The notes: generated by a model from the letters alone, not told the origin. A stretch of DNA of 64,000 nucleotides from Actimicrobium sp047621665 (GCA_047621665.1 JBLHMB010000006.1:1-64000), one strand, 5' to 3'. Shown: positions 7,449 to 16,814, numbered from the stretch's first letter. Numbers and translations: made by a program.

Positions 7449-8239
7449 CGCGGGTCAACAAGCTCTGGCCGCTGCTGACAGCAACGCATCGCTACGACAA
7501 GACGATCTCGACCCACGGTCGCGGTGCCGGCCAAATGATCGACGCACCCATCCTGGCCTACCTGATCGAAACCAGTAACGGCCGCATCCTGTATGACGTC
7601 GGTTGCGACCACAGCAAGATCAATGATCCGGCGCTGTGCGCGCAGTACTACAACCCGCAGACCTTTCAGTTCGGCGCGCCGGTGATGACCGAAGAACAGC
7701 GCATTCCGTCCTACCTTGCGCGCCTCGGTTTGTCGGCTGCCGATATCGATGTGGTGTTCCTCGGGCACCTGCATTTCGATCATGCCGGCGGACTCGGTGA
7801 GCTGCGACGTTGCGGCTGCGGTGCCGACGTGCATGTCCAGAAAGACGAACTGGCCGCTGCAATGAGCGGTCAGGACGTGGCTTGCTTTGCCGATGATTTT
7901 ATCGGTCACGGTCCGCTCAAAGTGACCGAGGGCGAATACGATCTGTGCGACGGCGTGCGCGCCATCAGCACACCCGGCCACACGGCAGGCCATATGTCGA
8001 TGTGGATCACCTTGCCGACAGGAGCACCGGTGCTGCTGGCCGGTGACGCCGCCGACCTGACCGAAAATCTCGACGACGAAGTCGCTCCCGGTGGCTGCTG
8101 GCAAGGTAACTATGAACAGGCCATCGGCAGCATCCGCAAGCTCAAACAGCTTGGTGCCAGTGAAGGCGCGCAGATCTGGCCGAACCATGACTTCGCGTTT
8201 TATCGCAACCTGCCGGCGTTTCCGGAGGGTTGCGTGTGA
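7445..8239 (+). CDS. Metallo-beta-lactamase-fold hydrolase, N-acyl homoserine lactonase-like
   Basis: 264 residues, overlapping the creatininase-like gene by ATGA. The zinc motif HLHFDHAGG, a later TPGHTAGH, an Asp in LLAGDAADL and a last His in WPNHDF match the AHL-lactonase branch of the superfamily. There is no signal peptide, so it is cytoplasmic. Placement in a riboswitch operon next to an amidohydrolase suggests a pathway lactonase, lactamase or thioesterase rather than a quorum-quenching enzyme. This role is inferred. Confidence 0.85.
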   Translation: MTRVNKLWPLLTATHRYDKTISTHGRGAGQMIDAPILAYLIETSNGRILYDVGCDHSKINDPALCAQYYNPQTFQFGAPVMTEEQRIPSYLARLGLSAADIDVVFLGHLHFDHAGGLGELRRCGCGADVHVQKDELAAAMSGQDVACFADDFIGHGPLKVTEGEYDLCDGVRAISTPGHTAGHMSMWITLPTGAPVLLAGDAADLTENLDDEVAPGGCWQGNYEQAIGSIRKLKQLGASEGAQIWPNHDFAFYRNLPAFPEGCV

Positions 8240-8988
8240 TGGCACCGGATAGCGCACCGGTACCGTTACGCTACCGTGGAGTATGGCAGCGTACCTTGCT
8301 CGAAGCACCCGCCGTGCGCGATACCACCACCACCGTGCTCTGGATGCAGACCGGACACTGGCATGCCGACTTGCGCATCGGCGCCGGCCGGCCGGATTTT
8401 TCAGGGGTCGGCAGTCTGGCTGCATGTGATGCGGAGCAGCTCGCCTGGTTGTCTTCGCAGCAGGGTTTTGCCGGTATCACCACGGTCGATATCACGTCCG
8501 GGCAGGAAATCTGCGCGTGGCACCGGCTGGTTGATGTCCAGCCTCCGGGCCTGACGGCCGATGCGGGTGTGATGGTGTTTACGCCGGAATGCCTGATCGA
8601 GACCGGTGTACATGGCCCGTATCTGGAGCATTGGATTGCCTTGCCCGGGTCGCGGGGAGGCAGTGCAGCGTATCGCTGCGCACAGGATCAGGACCGCCTG
8701 CAATTGTTGCTGGTGACGGGGCAGCAGGTGATGCGGGTGCATGATCGCCGTTGTGCATGGCCATCAGGGCTATCGGCCGGTACGTCGCTGGCGCAGCTGT
8801 TGGCGGATTTGCCGTTGGCGCAGCAGCGCAGCTTGCTTGATATCGAAATCTCGTTTGGTAGCCGCACCGGCCGCGGATGGCAGATCCGGCATTCGACCTT
8901 GCCTTGGCTGGAGGGGAACGAGGTGACGTTGGCGATCGATGATATGGATCCGTCGTGGCAGGAACTGGAGCCGCATCGTGCGGCATAA
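8239..8988 (+). CDS. Conserved hypothetical protein, last gene of riboswitch operon
   Basis: Start chosen at ATG 8239, which overlaps the preceding stop (TGATG) and has GGAGGG nine bases upstream; 249 residues. It is a soluble, Trp-rich protein with LWMQTGHWHADLRI near residue 35, a GFAG segment, and a WHRLVDVQPPG segment. The pattern recalls bacterial proteins sometimes placed in the HRI1 family, with a beta-barrel-like alternation. No catalytic motif was recognised. Its fixed position suggests an accessory role in the pathway. Confidence 0.7.
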   Translation: MAPDSAPVPLRYRGVWQRTLLEAPAVRDTTTTVLWMQTGHWHADLRIGAGRPDFSGVGSLAACDAEQLAWLSSQQGFAGITTVDITSGQEICAWHRLVDVQPPGLTADAGVMVFTPECLIETGVHGPYLEHWIALPGSRGGSAAYRCAQDQDRLQLLLVTGQQVMRVHDRRCAWPSGLSAGTSLAQLLADLPLAQQRSLLDIEISFGSRTGRGWQIRHSTLPWLEGNEVTLAIDDMDPSWQELEPHRAA

Positions 8989-8993
8989 CCGGT

Positions 8994-10244
8994 TCAGGTC
9001 ACCATCGCCCGCTCGCCATCGAGGTCATAGTCCTGCTGGTCGAGAATCTGCGCCAGCGTAGTGACCGCATCCCAGACATCGACGAAGCGCGTGTACAGCG
9101 GCGTGAAGCCGAAGCGCAGGATGTGCGGTTCGCGGTAGTCGCCGATGACACCGCGCGCAATCAGCGCCTGCATCACCGGATAGCCGTGCGGATGGGTGAA
9201 GCTGACATGGCTGCCGCGTTGCGCATGGGCGCGCGGCGTCACCAGTTGCAGCGGATGCGCGGCACAGCGCTGTTCGACCAGTGTGATGAACAGATCGGTC
9301 AGCGCCAGCGATTTGGCGCGCAGCGCCGTCATCGAGGTTTGACTAAACAGCGCCAGTCCGCATTCGACCAGCGCCAGCGACACCACCGGCTGGGTGCCGC
9401 ATAGCGCGCGACGGATGCCAGATGCAGGAACGAAGGCAGGATCCATCGCGAAGGGCGCCGCATGACCCCACCAGCCCGATAACGGATGATCAAAGCCGGC
9501 CTGATGACGCGGTGCGACCCAGATGAAGGCCGGTGCGCCGGGTCCGCCATTGAGGTATTTGTAAGTGCAACCGACTGCGTAATCGGCATCGTCGCCGCTC
9601 AGGTCGATGGGCAAGGCGCCGGCCGAATGGGCCAGATCCCAGACGGTCAGCGCACCGTGGGCATGCGCCAGCTGGTTGATGGCAGCCATGTCGAGCAGGC
9701 GGCCGCTGCGGTAGTTCACATGGGTCAGCATGACGATGGCGGTGTCGGCATCGATGGCGCCGGCGAGCTCGTCGGGCGAGTCGACCAGCCGCAACTGGTA
9801 GCCGCGATCAAGCCAGCGCGCCAGACCCCCGGCCATGTACAGGTCGGTCGGGAAATTGCTGCGTTCGCTGACGATGATGCGCCGTGCTGCGCTGGCCGGT
9901 GCGCCGGCCTGGCGTTGCAGCGCGCCGGCCAGCGCTTTGAACAGGTTCAGTGAAGTCGTATCGGTGACGACGATGTCGCCGGCGGCAGCGCCGATCAGCG
10001 GTGCCAGCAGGTCGCCAAGACGGCATGGCAGATCGAACCAGCCGGCCTGATTCCAGCTGCGGATCAGGTCGTTTCCCCACTCGTGTTCAATCACTTGCTG
10101 CGCGCGTGCCAGCGCAGCCTTCGGACGCGCACCCAGCGAATTGCCATCGAGGTAGATCACGCCATCGGGCAGCGCGAACTGGTCGCGTAACGGGGCTAGC
10201 AGGTCGTGCTGGTCGAGCGTGAGGGCTTCAGATCGCTGCATCAT
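8994..10244 (-). CDS. kynU: Kynureninase
   Basis: 416 residues. This is a PLP enzyme that cleaves L-kynurenine to anthranilate and alanine. Seen: YLDGNSLGARP near the N-terminus, the kynureninase-specific TDTTSLNLFK, WDLAHSAG with the PLP-binding Asp, and CTYKYLNGGPGAPAF with the Schiff-base Lys. Length is normal. Two adjacent ATGs (10244 and 10241) are possible and no strong ribosome-binding site is visible. The usual partners kynA and kynB are not next to it. It converges with the riboswitch operon, leaving only five bases between stops. Confidence 0.95.
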   Translation of the reverse strand: MMQRSEALTLDQHDLLAPLRDQFALPDGVIYLDGNSLGARPKAALARAQQVIEHEWGNDLIRSWNQAGWFDLPCRLGDLLAPLIGAAAGDIVVTDTTSLNLFKALAGALQRQAGAPASAARRIIVSERSNFPTDLYMAGGLARWLDRGYQLRLVDSPDELAGAIDADTAIVMLTHVNYRSGRLLDMAAINQLAHAHGALTVWDLAHSAGALPIDLSGDDADYAVGCTYKYLNGGPGAPAFIWVAPRHQAGFDHPLSGWWGHAAPFAMDPAFVPASGIRRALCGTQPVVSLALVECGLALFSQTSMTALRAKSLALTDLFITLVEQRCAAHPLQLVTPRAHAQRGSHVSFTHPHGYPVMQALIARGVIGDYREPHILRFGFTPLYTRFVDVWDAVTTLAQILDQQDYDLDGERAMVT

Positions 10245-10367
10245 GGTGTTGTCAATTTCAGGAGAGTGGCATGGACCGGATTGGCATCGGTCATGCGGTG
10301 TAGGGGGAGGTAATCAGTTTGCCACCGGGCATGATGACGGTGCGTCCTGCCATGCACCGGCCGGGGA

Positions 10368-12341
10368 TCAAGGCGCACTGCGGAAGGTATTGCGACCGGC
10401 TGCCTTGGCCGCATACAAGGCTTCGTCGGCACGTCGCAATAGCGCGCTACCATCGTTGTCGTCGATCTTGCCGACCGCAATGCCGATGCTGGTGCTGACC
10501 TGGCGCGGTACGCCAAGCACGTCGAAATCGGTGTTCATGGCGAGGATGATCTTGGCCGCGACCTTGGCGCTTTCCGAAGGTAGCTGCAGGCCTTCGAGGA
10601 TGATGACAAATTCATCGCCGGCCAGGCGCGAGACGGTATCGGTCTGGCGTACCGAGTGCAGCAAGCGGCGCGCAAATTCGCACAGTACTTCGTCGCCGCT
10701 GTGATGGCCGAGCGTATCGTTGATGGCTTTGAAGTGGTCGATGTCGAGGAACATCAGCGCCATCGCATGGCCGCTGCGGCGGCTGCGCGCCATGGCTTCG
10801 GCGAGTTTTTCATCGAATTGGTTGCGGTTCGGCAGTCCGGTCAGCGAGTCGTGGCGGGCCAGTACGCGCAACTGGTTTTCGACCAGCTTGAGCGTGGTGA
10901 TGTCGTTGATCATGCCGCACACGCCGGACAGCTGGTGCTGCTCGTCAAATTGCGGCAGGTAGGCGGCCTGGTAATAGCGCTGGCTGCCATTCTGGCGCGC
11001 CTCGAATTCGAAGCGCGCGACCTTGCCTTCGCGGGCCTGATCGTAGTACTGCTTGTGACGGGCGTATTCGTCCGGCGTCAACAGATCGGCGACGCGGCGG
11101 CCGGTGATTTGTGCCAGTGGCCGGTCGAACCACTGTTCATGCGGCAGGTTGTTGAACTGGTAGCGTTCGTCGTGATCGATGTAGCTCACCAGCGCCGGCA
11201 AGCTGTCGGTGACATTGCGTAGCAGGGTTTCGCTGGCGTGCTGGTGCAGTTCGGCCAACTTACGTTCGGTGATATCGAGCACCATCGAATAGAAGCCGAT
11301 GACTGTGCCGTTGGCGTCGACATCGGGCAGGTAGTCGTGCAGGAAGTAGCGGCCGCCGGGCTGGTCGGCGTGTTGCTCGAACCGGACCCGTTCACCAGCC
11401 AGAACCCGGTTGATATAGCCGGCGATGGCACCGTAGCCGGCTTCGCCGGTGACGTTGCGTACGGTCAGGCCGAGGACTTTTTCAGGGGCCAGATTGAGGA
11501 TGGTTTCGTAGTAGGCATTGCAGAATCGGTAGTGCTGCCCGTCATCGATGTAGGCGATTAGTGCCGGCATATTGTCGGTGATCATGCGCAAGCGCATTTC
11601 GCTGCGGGCGAACGTGTGTTGCGCGCGCTTGAGTTCGGTGATGTCTTCGGCCAGCGCAATGAAGCCGATGACGCTGCCATCGGCGGCCCATTCCGGCATG
11701 TAGCTGACACGTTCCCAGCGTACTGCACCGGTGTGGGTGATGAGTCGTTCGAAGGTGGCTGCTTTGCCGCCCAGAACGTCGCGCATGAAGGGTTCGCTTT
11801 GCGCATAGACTTCCGGACCGAGCAGTTCGGCGGCAGGCATGCCATCGATCCGGCCGGCCGCGATGCCATAGGCCGTTTCGTAGCGGCGATTGGCAAAGAT
11901 CACTTTGCACGCGGCATCCACATAGGCGACGAGAGCCGGGATGTTGTCGGCGATCAAGCGCAAGCGCTGCTGACTGCTCTGATCGTGCTGGTGTAGTGTC
12001 TGCTGTTCCTGCAACAACATCCCGACGGCGCTGGTCAGATCAGCGACGACGTCGCCCGTGCCGGCACGGTCCGGATCGTTCGCCCGCAGACGCTGGCGCA
12101 GCTGCTGCAGAAGGTCCTGTTGTCGATGGATGGTACGCAAAGCTAGCGCACTGAAAAATGTCGCCATGACCAGCGCGGCGATCAACATGGTTTGCCCGGG
12201 GCCGGTCCATTGCCCGGCCCCGGGTGGTCCCGTATGACCTGACGGCATCAACGTGACACCGGCCAGCAGGATCACCAGGATCAGCAGGCTAATACTTAGC
12301 GCGGTGCGGGTAGTGAGGGTAAACAGGCCCAGAAAACGCAT
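10368..12341 (-). CDS. Membrane diguanylate cyclase with three PAS domains
   Basis: 657 residues. Two hydrophobic segments near residues 12-32 and 52-70 enclose a short loop. Three PAS domains follow (about 130-250, 258-375, 382-500), then a GGDEF domain (510-657). The signature is AGDEF, a variant commonly active, and the inhibitory-site RQTD lies five residues before it, so product inhibition is expected. It should make c-di-GMP from GTP in response to ligands sensed by the PAS domains. It may feed the LapD switch encoded elsewhere in the window. There is no EAL domain. Confidence 0.92.
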   Translation of the reverse strand: MRFLGLFTLTTRTALSISLLILVILLAGVTLMPSGHTGPPGAGQWTGPGQTMLIAALVMATFFSALALRTIHRQQDLLQQLRQRLRANDPDRAGTGDVVADLTSAVGMLLQEQQTLHQHDQSSQQRLRLIADNIPALVAYVDAACKVIFANRRYETAYGIAAGRIDGMPAAELLGPEVYAQSEPFMRDVLGGKAATFERLITHTGAVRWERVSYMPEWAADGSVIGFIALAEDITELKRAQHTFARSEMRLRMITDNMPALIAYIDDGQHYRFCNAYYETILNLAPEKVLGLTVRNVTGEAGYGAIAGYINRVLAGERVRFEQHADQPGGRYFLHDYLPDVDANGTVIGFYSMVLDITERKLAELHQHASETLLRNVTDSLPALVSYIDHDERYQFNNLPHEQWFDRPLAQITGRRVADLLTPDEYARHKQYYDQAREGKVARFEFEARQNGSQRYYQAAYLPQFDEQHQLSGVCGMINDITTLKLVENQLRVLARHDSLTGLPNRNQFDEKLAEAMARSRRSGHAMALMFLDIDHFKAINDTLGHHSGDEVLCEFARRLLHSVRQTDTVSRLAGDEFVIILEGLQLPSESAKVAAKIILAMNTDFDVLGVPRQVSTSIGIAVGKIDDNDGSALLRRADEALYAAKAAGRNTFRSAP

Positions 12342-12425
12342 GTCCGGAAATCTCTCGCAGGGAGGTTATAAGCGGTCTTGGTGTCACAGTGGCACCACTG
12401 AATATACCTTACCATGCACCCGCAG

Positions 12426-13178
12426 TTACATTTGCTTGAACAGATGAACAAAACTGCGGCTGACCTCCAACTTGTCGGTTCGCCCCTTGATCAATACCAG
12501 TTGGCGTCCGCGCAGGTCGCGGGTGACGCCGTCGATGGCATCGGCATTGACCAGGGTCGAACGGTGGATTTGCCAGAACCGGGCCGGATCCAGTTCTGCC
12601 ACCAGTTCGCGCACCGGCTTGCGGATCAGCGCTTCGTAACGCATTGTCTGGACACGGGTGTATTTGTCATCGGACTGGAAAAACAGGATCTCGGAGACGG
12701 CAATGAGCCGCAGTTCCTGGCCGACCGATGCCTGTATCCATTGCAGGTAAACCGGTTTGGCGGCCAGCCCCAGTTGCTGTGCAAGTTGGGTCAGCATGTC
12801 GCCGAGCGGTGCTGGTGGTGACGCCAGCCGGGCTTTCAGCCGTGCCACGGTCAAGCGCAGGCGCTCCGGTTCGGCCGGTTTTAGCAAGTAGTCGACGGCA
12901 CCGCGTTCGAAGGCATCGATCGCATATTGGTCGTAAGCGGTCACGAAGACGATGTGACTGGCGCTACCGATGGCTTGTGCGGCATCCAGACCACTCCTGC
13001 CTGGCATGCGGATATCGAGGAACACGAAGTCGGGACGGTGTCCGGCGGTCAGCGCGATGGCTTCGTCGCCATTGCGGGCTTCGGCGACAATGTCGAGTTC
13101 CGGCCAGACCTGCGCCAGCCGCAAGCGCAGCTGGTCACGCATCAGGCGTTCGTCGTCGGCAATCAGAGCAGTAGGCAT
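12426..13178 (-). CDS. LytTR-family response regulator
   Basis: 250 residues. An N-terminal receiver domain has ADDE near residue 8, phospho-acceptor Asp in FLDIRMPG near residue 55, and the conserved Lys in LLKPAEP. A linker is followed by a C-terminal LytTR DNA-binding domain with VSEILFFQSDDKYTRV and FWQIHRSTLVN. It resembles AlgR/LytR regulators. It begins 12 bases after the stop of the sensor kinase gene, so the two form an operon and cognate pair. Confidence 0.93.
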   Translation of the reverse strand: MPTALIADDERLMRDQLRLRLAQVWPELDIVAEARNGDEAIALTAGHRPDFVFLDIRMPGRSGLDAAQAIGSASHIVFVTAYDQYAIDAFERGAVDYLLKPAEPERLRLTVARLKARLASPPAPLGDMLTQLAQQLGLAAKPVYLQWIQASVGQELRLIAVSEILFFQSDDKYTRVQTMRYEALIRKPVRELVAELDPARFWQIHRSTLVNADAIDGVTRDLRGRQLVLIKGRTDKLEVSRSFVHLFKQM

Positions 13179-13190
13179 GGGGCGAGCGCG

Positions 13191-14381
13191 TTAGCGGGCG
13201 AGTGTGTATGGAACTTCGATGGTGGCAATGACGCCCCCGCCGGGGTTCGGCATGATGATCAGCCGGGCGTCGTTGCCATGCATGAGGGCGAGTCGCTCGC
13301 GGATGTTTTGCAAGCCGAGGCCGGTGCCCTTGCTGGCAACGGCACCAAACCCCAATCCGGTATCGACTACCGAGACCCGCAACCTGTTGTGGGCGACTTC
13401 GGCCATGATGCGCAAGGTGCCGCCCTCCGGTTTGTTTTCGAGTCCGTGTTTGATGGCGTTTTCCACCAGACATTGCAGCATCATCGGCGGGAACGCGGCG
13501 CTGCGCAGGCCTTCGCTGATCCGGCAGTCGACGCTCAGACGTTCTTCCATGCGCATTTTCAACAGGTCCAGGTAGGCGCTGACCATGTCCGCTTCACGAC
13601 CAAGGTTGGTCACCGGCGCACTGTCGCGGATCTGCGGCAGGACGGCGCGTAAGTACTGGATCAGGCTGTGCTGCATGCGCGCGGCGCGTGGCGGATCAGT
13701 CTCGATCAGGTGTTCGACCGAGGCCAGCGTATTGAACAGAAAGTGCGGTTCGACCTGTGCCTGCATCATCTGCATGCGCGCCTCGCTGACCTGACGCTGC
13801 ATCGCTTCGCGTTCGGCGGCGGCAGTGGCGACCGCGACCCGGGCTTCCGCACGCTTTTTGCCGCCCATCAGCGCCTTCGTGCCAAACAAACCCAGGACCA
13901 GCAAGAGGACGAAATTCATGAACCAGTCGGACGAGGTTTCGCGCCAGGTTTCGGCCTTCTGGGTTGCGGCATCATCGACCGCTTCGGCGATGACATCCCG
14001 GACTTGCTGGCTGACACCGGGTGGCAAGGTGATGTCGACGTTGCTCCCGGCAGGAGCGGTGGTGCCGGCCGGTTTGTTTTCACGGATATGGATGCCGGTC
14101 GAGTCGATCGTGATGTCGGCGTCGCCGTTATTGACCAGCTTTGAATGTCCGCTTGCGGGCCTGTCGGACGGACCATGTTTGGCGCTGACCACCTTGTTAC
14201 TCGAGGTGAACAAGGTTTCCTGAGTGATGGCACCGGCCACCAGTACCAGCATCGCGAACAGGAAAAACTTCCACCACGACAGTTGCGTGACCCAGGTTGC
14301 CGTCGACTCGAAGGCGCGCGCCAGATTCTCAGGAACGGTGGCCAGGAATTGTTTGAATGTTGAGGCGGAGTTCGGTTTCAT
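13191..14381 (-). CDS. LytS-type sensor histidine kinase
   Basis: 396 residues. Membrane segments lie near residues 37-53 and 150-170, with a periplasmic domain of about 95 residues between them. The phospho-acceptor region has the HFLFN motif of the His_kinase (PF06580) family, followed by an ATPase domain with ENAIKHGLE (N-box), DTGLGFG and GTGLGLQN. It phosphorylates the LytTR regulator encoded downstream. The signal is unknown. Confidence 0.93.
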   Translation of the reverse strand: MKPNSASTFKQFLATVPENLARAFESTATWVTQLSWWKFFLFAMLVLVAGAITQETLFTSSNKVVSAKHGPSDRPASGHSKLVNNGDADITIDSTGIHIRENKPAGTTAPAGSNVDITLPPGVSQQVRDVIAEAVDDAATQKAETWRETSSDWFMNFVLLLVLGLFGTKALMGGKKRAEARVAVATAAAEREAMQRQVSEARMQMMQAQVEPHFLFNTLASVEHLIETDPPRAARMQHSLIQYLRAVLPQIRDSAPVTNLGREADMVSAYLDLLKMRMEERLSVDCRISEGLRSAAFPPMMLQCLVENAIKHGLENKPEGGTLRIMAEVAHNRLRVSVVDTGLGFGAVASKGTGLGLQNIRERLALMHGNDARLIIMPNPGGGVIATIEVPYTLAR

Positions 14382-14513
14382 GGTGTGGGTCGGCTAGGCA
14401 GGCGATGAGGTGGACAGTGCATTGGGTAATGCGTCATGTGACAGCCGTAGCGCTCAGTGTAACTTCCACTGGCGCGCCATGGCGAGCGGGAGTAGCAATG
14501 AAACACTTCCGAT

Positions 14514-14753
14514 TCAGCTTTTATGGCCGGTGGAGGCGCTTGGCGTTGCGGTGCGTTCTTGCTTGCTGATTTGTGCCAGATGATTTTTTTCGACGGGGTC
14601 GAGACGCTTGCCGATGATGACGACTTGCGGTAACACGATGACACCGGTTGAGTGCAGCACCGGTGCGACGCGGGCCGGATCGGCGGCATGACTGGCGCTG
14701 GTTGCCATTGCGGTGAGCAGGATCAGGTTGCGTAGGGTGTGGAGCTGTTTCAT
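14514..14753 (-). CDS. Small secreted hypothetical protein
   Basis: Start at 14753 (MKQLHTLRNLILL) with AAAGGA upstream, giving 79 residues. Residues 1-23 form a signal peptide ending in SHA. The mature part has a hydrophobic segment with TGVIVLPQVVIIGKRLDPVE and a polar tail. It is exported and otherwise unknown. It lies upstream of and in the same direction as the LytS-type kinase, 132 bases away. Confidence 0.6.
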   Translation of the reverse strand: MKQLHTLRNLILLTAMATSASHAADPARVAPVLHSTGVIVLPQVVIIGKRLDPVEKNHLAQISKQERTATPSASTGHKS

Positions 14754-15186
14754 TGGGCGTCCTTTCAAAGTGTCGTTGCGATGACCACACTGTAGGAAAA
14801 AGCCAATGCGTCCGCCATGTAAATGCGATGGACTGCATTGTCGATGTCATGAACGTTAAAAAATGCAGGATGAGCCGTTATCTGTGAAACGGGAGTGATG
14901 GCGAACGATGGTTGACGCCGGTTGCAAGACTAGTACGGTACGGCGCAACGGATGTTCGCCGGTGTGTGTTGGATAGGGGCTGGTAACAGGCTGGTTGTGG
15001 GTTGGTCGCGGATAGGTCGCGGCTAGGTCATCCACCCGCTTGTCGGGAGCACTGTACCGGTCGTTGCCAGTGCTGTTAATTAACAGAGTTAATGCACCAT
15101 GGAGCGATCAGTCAATTTGCGGGAGGACCGCTAGTCGGGTGCTAGCTAAGCTGCACCCATCAAGAAGGCACCAGGCACTCGTGACC
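14754..15186. other. Intergenic region without recognisable gene
   Basis: About 430 bases between the small secreted protein and the end of the Crp/Fnr gene. It is G/T-rich on the plus strand (about 14935-15040). A short palindromic TTAATTAA sits near 15075. No gene, tRNA or terminator was recognised. Confidence 0.35.
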
Positions 15187-16077
15187 TTAGATCTGGGCGG
15201 GGCTGGCTTCGTTGCACGTTCCTCGTGACGGCGAGACTTCAGATGGTTGCTGGCGGGCCTTGCGGGAAGCAACCTGTTTAGCGCGGGCACTGGAGGGGGG
15301 GAGGCGTCGTAAGGTTTTCAGCGCATCTGGATCCTTGATTCCGATCGAGCGCTGATCGACGGTAATCAGGCCAATTTCGTTGAAGGCCGACAATGTTCTG
15401 CTGACGGTTTCAAGTGTCAGGCCCAGATAACTGCCGATTTCATGGCGTGTCATTCGCAGGTTGAATAATTTGCTCGAGTATCCCATTTCGGCATAGCGAT
15501 CTGACAGGGATACCAGAAAGCGCGCGACCCGGGCTTCGGCACTCAGTGCACCAAGCATGCTGATCATTGCTTGCTCCCGCACCAGTTCGCGGCTCATGAC
15601 ACTGTAAATGGCGTGCTCGAATTCGAGATGGGTGCGACCCAGTGCCGTGAGCTTTTTGAAGGGCAGTAAGATCAAGTCGCAGTTGGATAAAGCGACGGCC
15701 TCGGAGGCATAACGTCGCGTGTGAATGCCATCAACACCGAAAAGGTCCCCTTTCATCGGGAAACTAAGTACTTGTTCATTGCCATATTCATCGATCAGCA
15801 CGGTTTTAAGGAAGCCGGAATGGACGATGTAAAGCGCATCGAAGGACTGGCCAATCGTGTGAATGCGCTGCCCCGTCTTGAACTGTACATGCTGAAACAG
15901 CAGCTCTTCATCGGCAATCAATGCAGCGGAAGTTGGCGGGATACGCAGGACATCGCACAATTCCTTCAGGTTTGACCAGAGCTTGCCCTGACGCTGCCAT
16001 CCTGTTTCAACCGGTGTCGCACCTGGTACGGTCGGGGTAGATTCCGTTCGGATGTCACATAGTTGCGTTGTTAGCAT
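15187..16077 (-). CDS. Crp/Fnr-family transcriptional regulator
   Basis: 296 residues with AGGAG before the start. A cyclic-nucleotide-binding-like beta-roll (about 50-170) has the pattern GDLFGVDG. A Crp-type helix-turn-helix follows, with TRHEIGSYLGLTLETVSRTL, where the E..SR recognition residues match FNR/ANR proteins that read TTGAT-N4-ATCAA. The N-terminal Cys cluster needed for an oxygen-sensing iron-sulfur centre is absent, so it is more FixK/DNR-like. The C-terminal 40 residues form an unusual basic, Ser/Pro-rich tail. A near-consensus FNR box lies at 17766-17779. Confidence 0.9.
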   Translation of the reverse strand: MLTTQLCDIRTESTPTVPGATPVETGWQRQGKLWSNLKELCDVLRIPPTSAALIADEELLFQHVQFKTGQRIHTIGQSFDALYIVHSGFLKTVLIDEYGNEQVLSFPMKGDLFGVDGIHTRRYASEAVALSNCDLILLPFKKLTALGRTHLEFEHAIYSVMSRELVREQAMISMLGALSAEARVARFLVSLSDRYAEMGYSSKLFNLRMTRHEIGSYLGLTLETVSRTLSAFNEIGLITVDQRSIGIKDPDALKTLRRLPPSSARAKQVASRKARQQPSEVSPSRGTCNEASPAQI

Positions 16078-16814
16078 AAACGACTCCTATTTCTTAATAA
16101 GCAAACTGCATTGATGCGGACAATTGACATGGCGCACTCGTTGTTTTGCGTACAGGAGGCAGTATCGAAAATTACCGAAGCCGCACCTGCTTCTGTGGAG
16201 GGAACCTCCAAATACCTGTGGCCTGACTCTTTTTAGCCATAATTGAAAAGCGCCTGCCGGACCTCAATTGCTGGTGCCGGCTGGTTTTGTGGGCGTTTTG
16301 CGCCGCCGCGTCCTGCCAATTTTTTTGATTTGTGCCCCTATTTATGTGGGATTTAGCTAGTAACGTGATCGGGAGATTGTCCCGTCCCTTGCTCCTCTCG
16401 ATGTCTGCCTATCTCTGCTCTATGCCGACAACCTGGAGAGGTAGAGCGCAACAAATTGAGTCCCGACGTTTTGTGCTGCAAGTTTGCCTTTTTCGTTTTT
16501 TGAACCCGGACATGGCATCTGGAATGGCCGGATTTGTATTGTTAACCCCTGTTTATGAGTTGAAATTATGGCAACTTGAATGGTCAATTACTATCGGTAG
16601 GGGCTGAATAGAAACGTAGGGTTTGGTTGCTAGTTGTAGGGGCATTCCTACTGCTTTGACGAATTACGCCTTGACGATGTAATCCTCACCGATAGAGTTT
16701 TTAGCAGGAATTGCTGCCCGATTTATTGCTGGGGATGGGTGGTTCGATGCCGTTGATGGTTCCGCATTAAGCCGCTATGAAGTTGCCGTGCGGTGCGATA
16801 CAGTCCGCTGACTG
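16078..16814. other. Long intergenic region with inverted and direct repeats
   Basis: About 740 bases between the Crp/Fnr start and the end of the broken response regulator. A perfect inverted repeat TGGAGG-GAA-CCTCCA lies at 16196-16210, about 120 bases upstream of the Crp/Fnr start. GTAGGG occurs three times in direct orientation at 16597, 16616 and 16636, spaced 19-20 bases, and the last copy forms a small hairpin with CCTAC at 16647-16651. These could be regulator sites. No coding frame has convincing composition. Confidence 0.45.

Noticed and set aside
7217..8425. 402-codon minus-strand frame opposite the MBL-fold gene
   Set aside because: The plus-strand genes have catalytic motifs and coupled starts; the antisense product shows no family features.
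8239..8988. HutD/Ves cupin identity for the last riboswitch-operon gene
   Set aside because: The Trp-rich LWMQTGHWHADLRI pattern does not match HutD motifs, so it is left as unknown.
10245..10367. Short peptides upstream of kynureninase that could act as a leader
   Set aside because: Two frames of under 25 codons exist before the start, but neither has a ribosome-binding site nor tryptophan-rich codons or paired terminator hairpins.
16332..16607. 91-codon plus-strand frame in the long intergenic region
   Set aside because: No ribosome-binding site, mixed composition and no protein-like pattern; the region looks non-coding.
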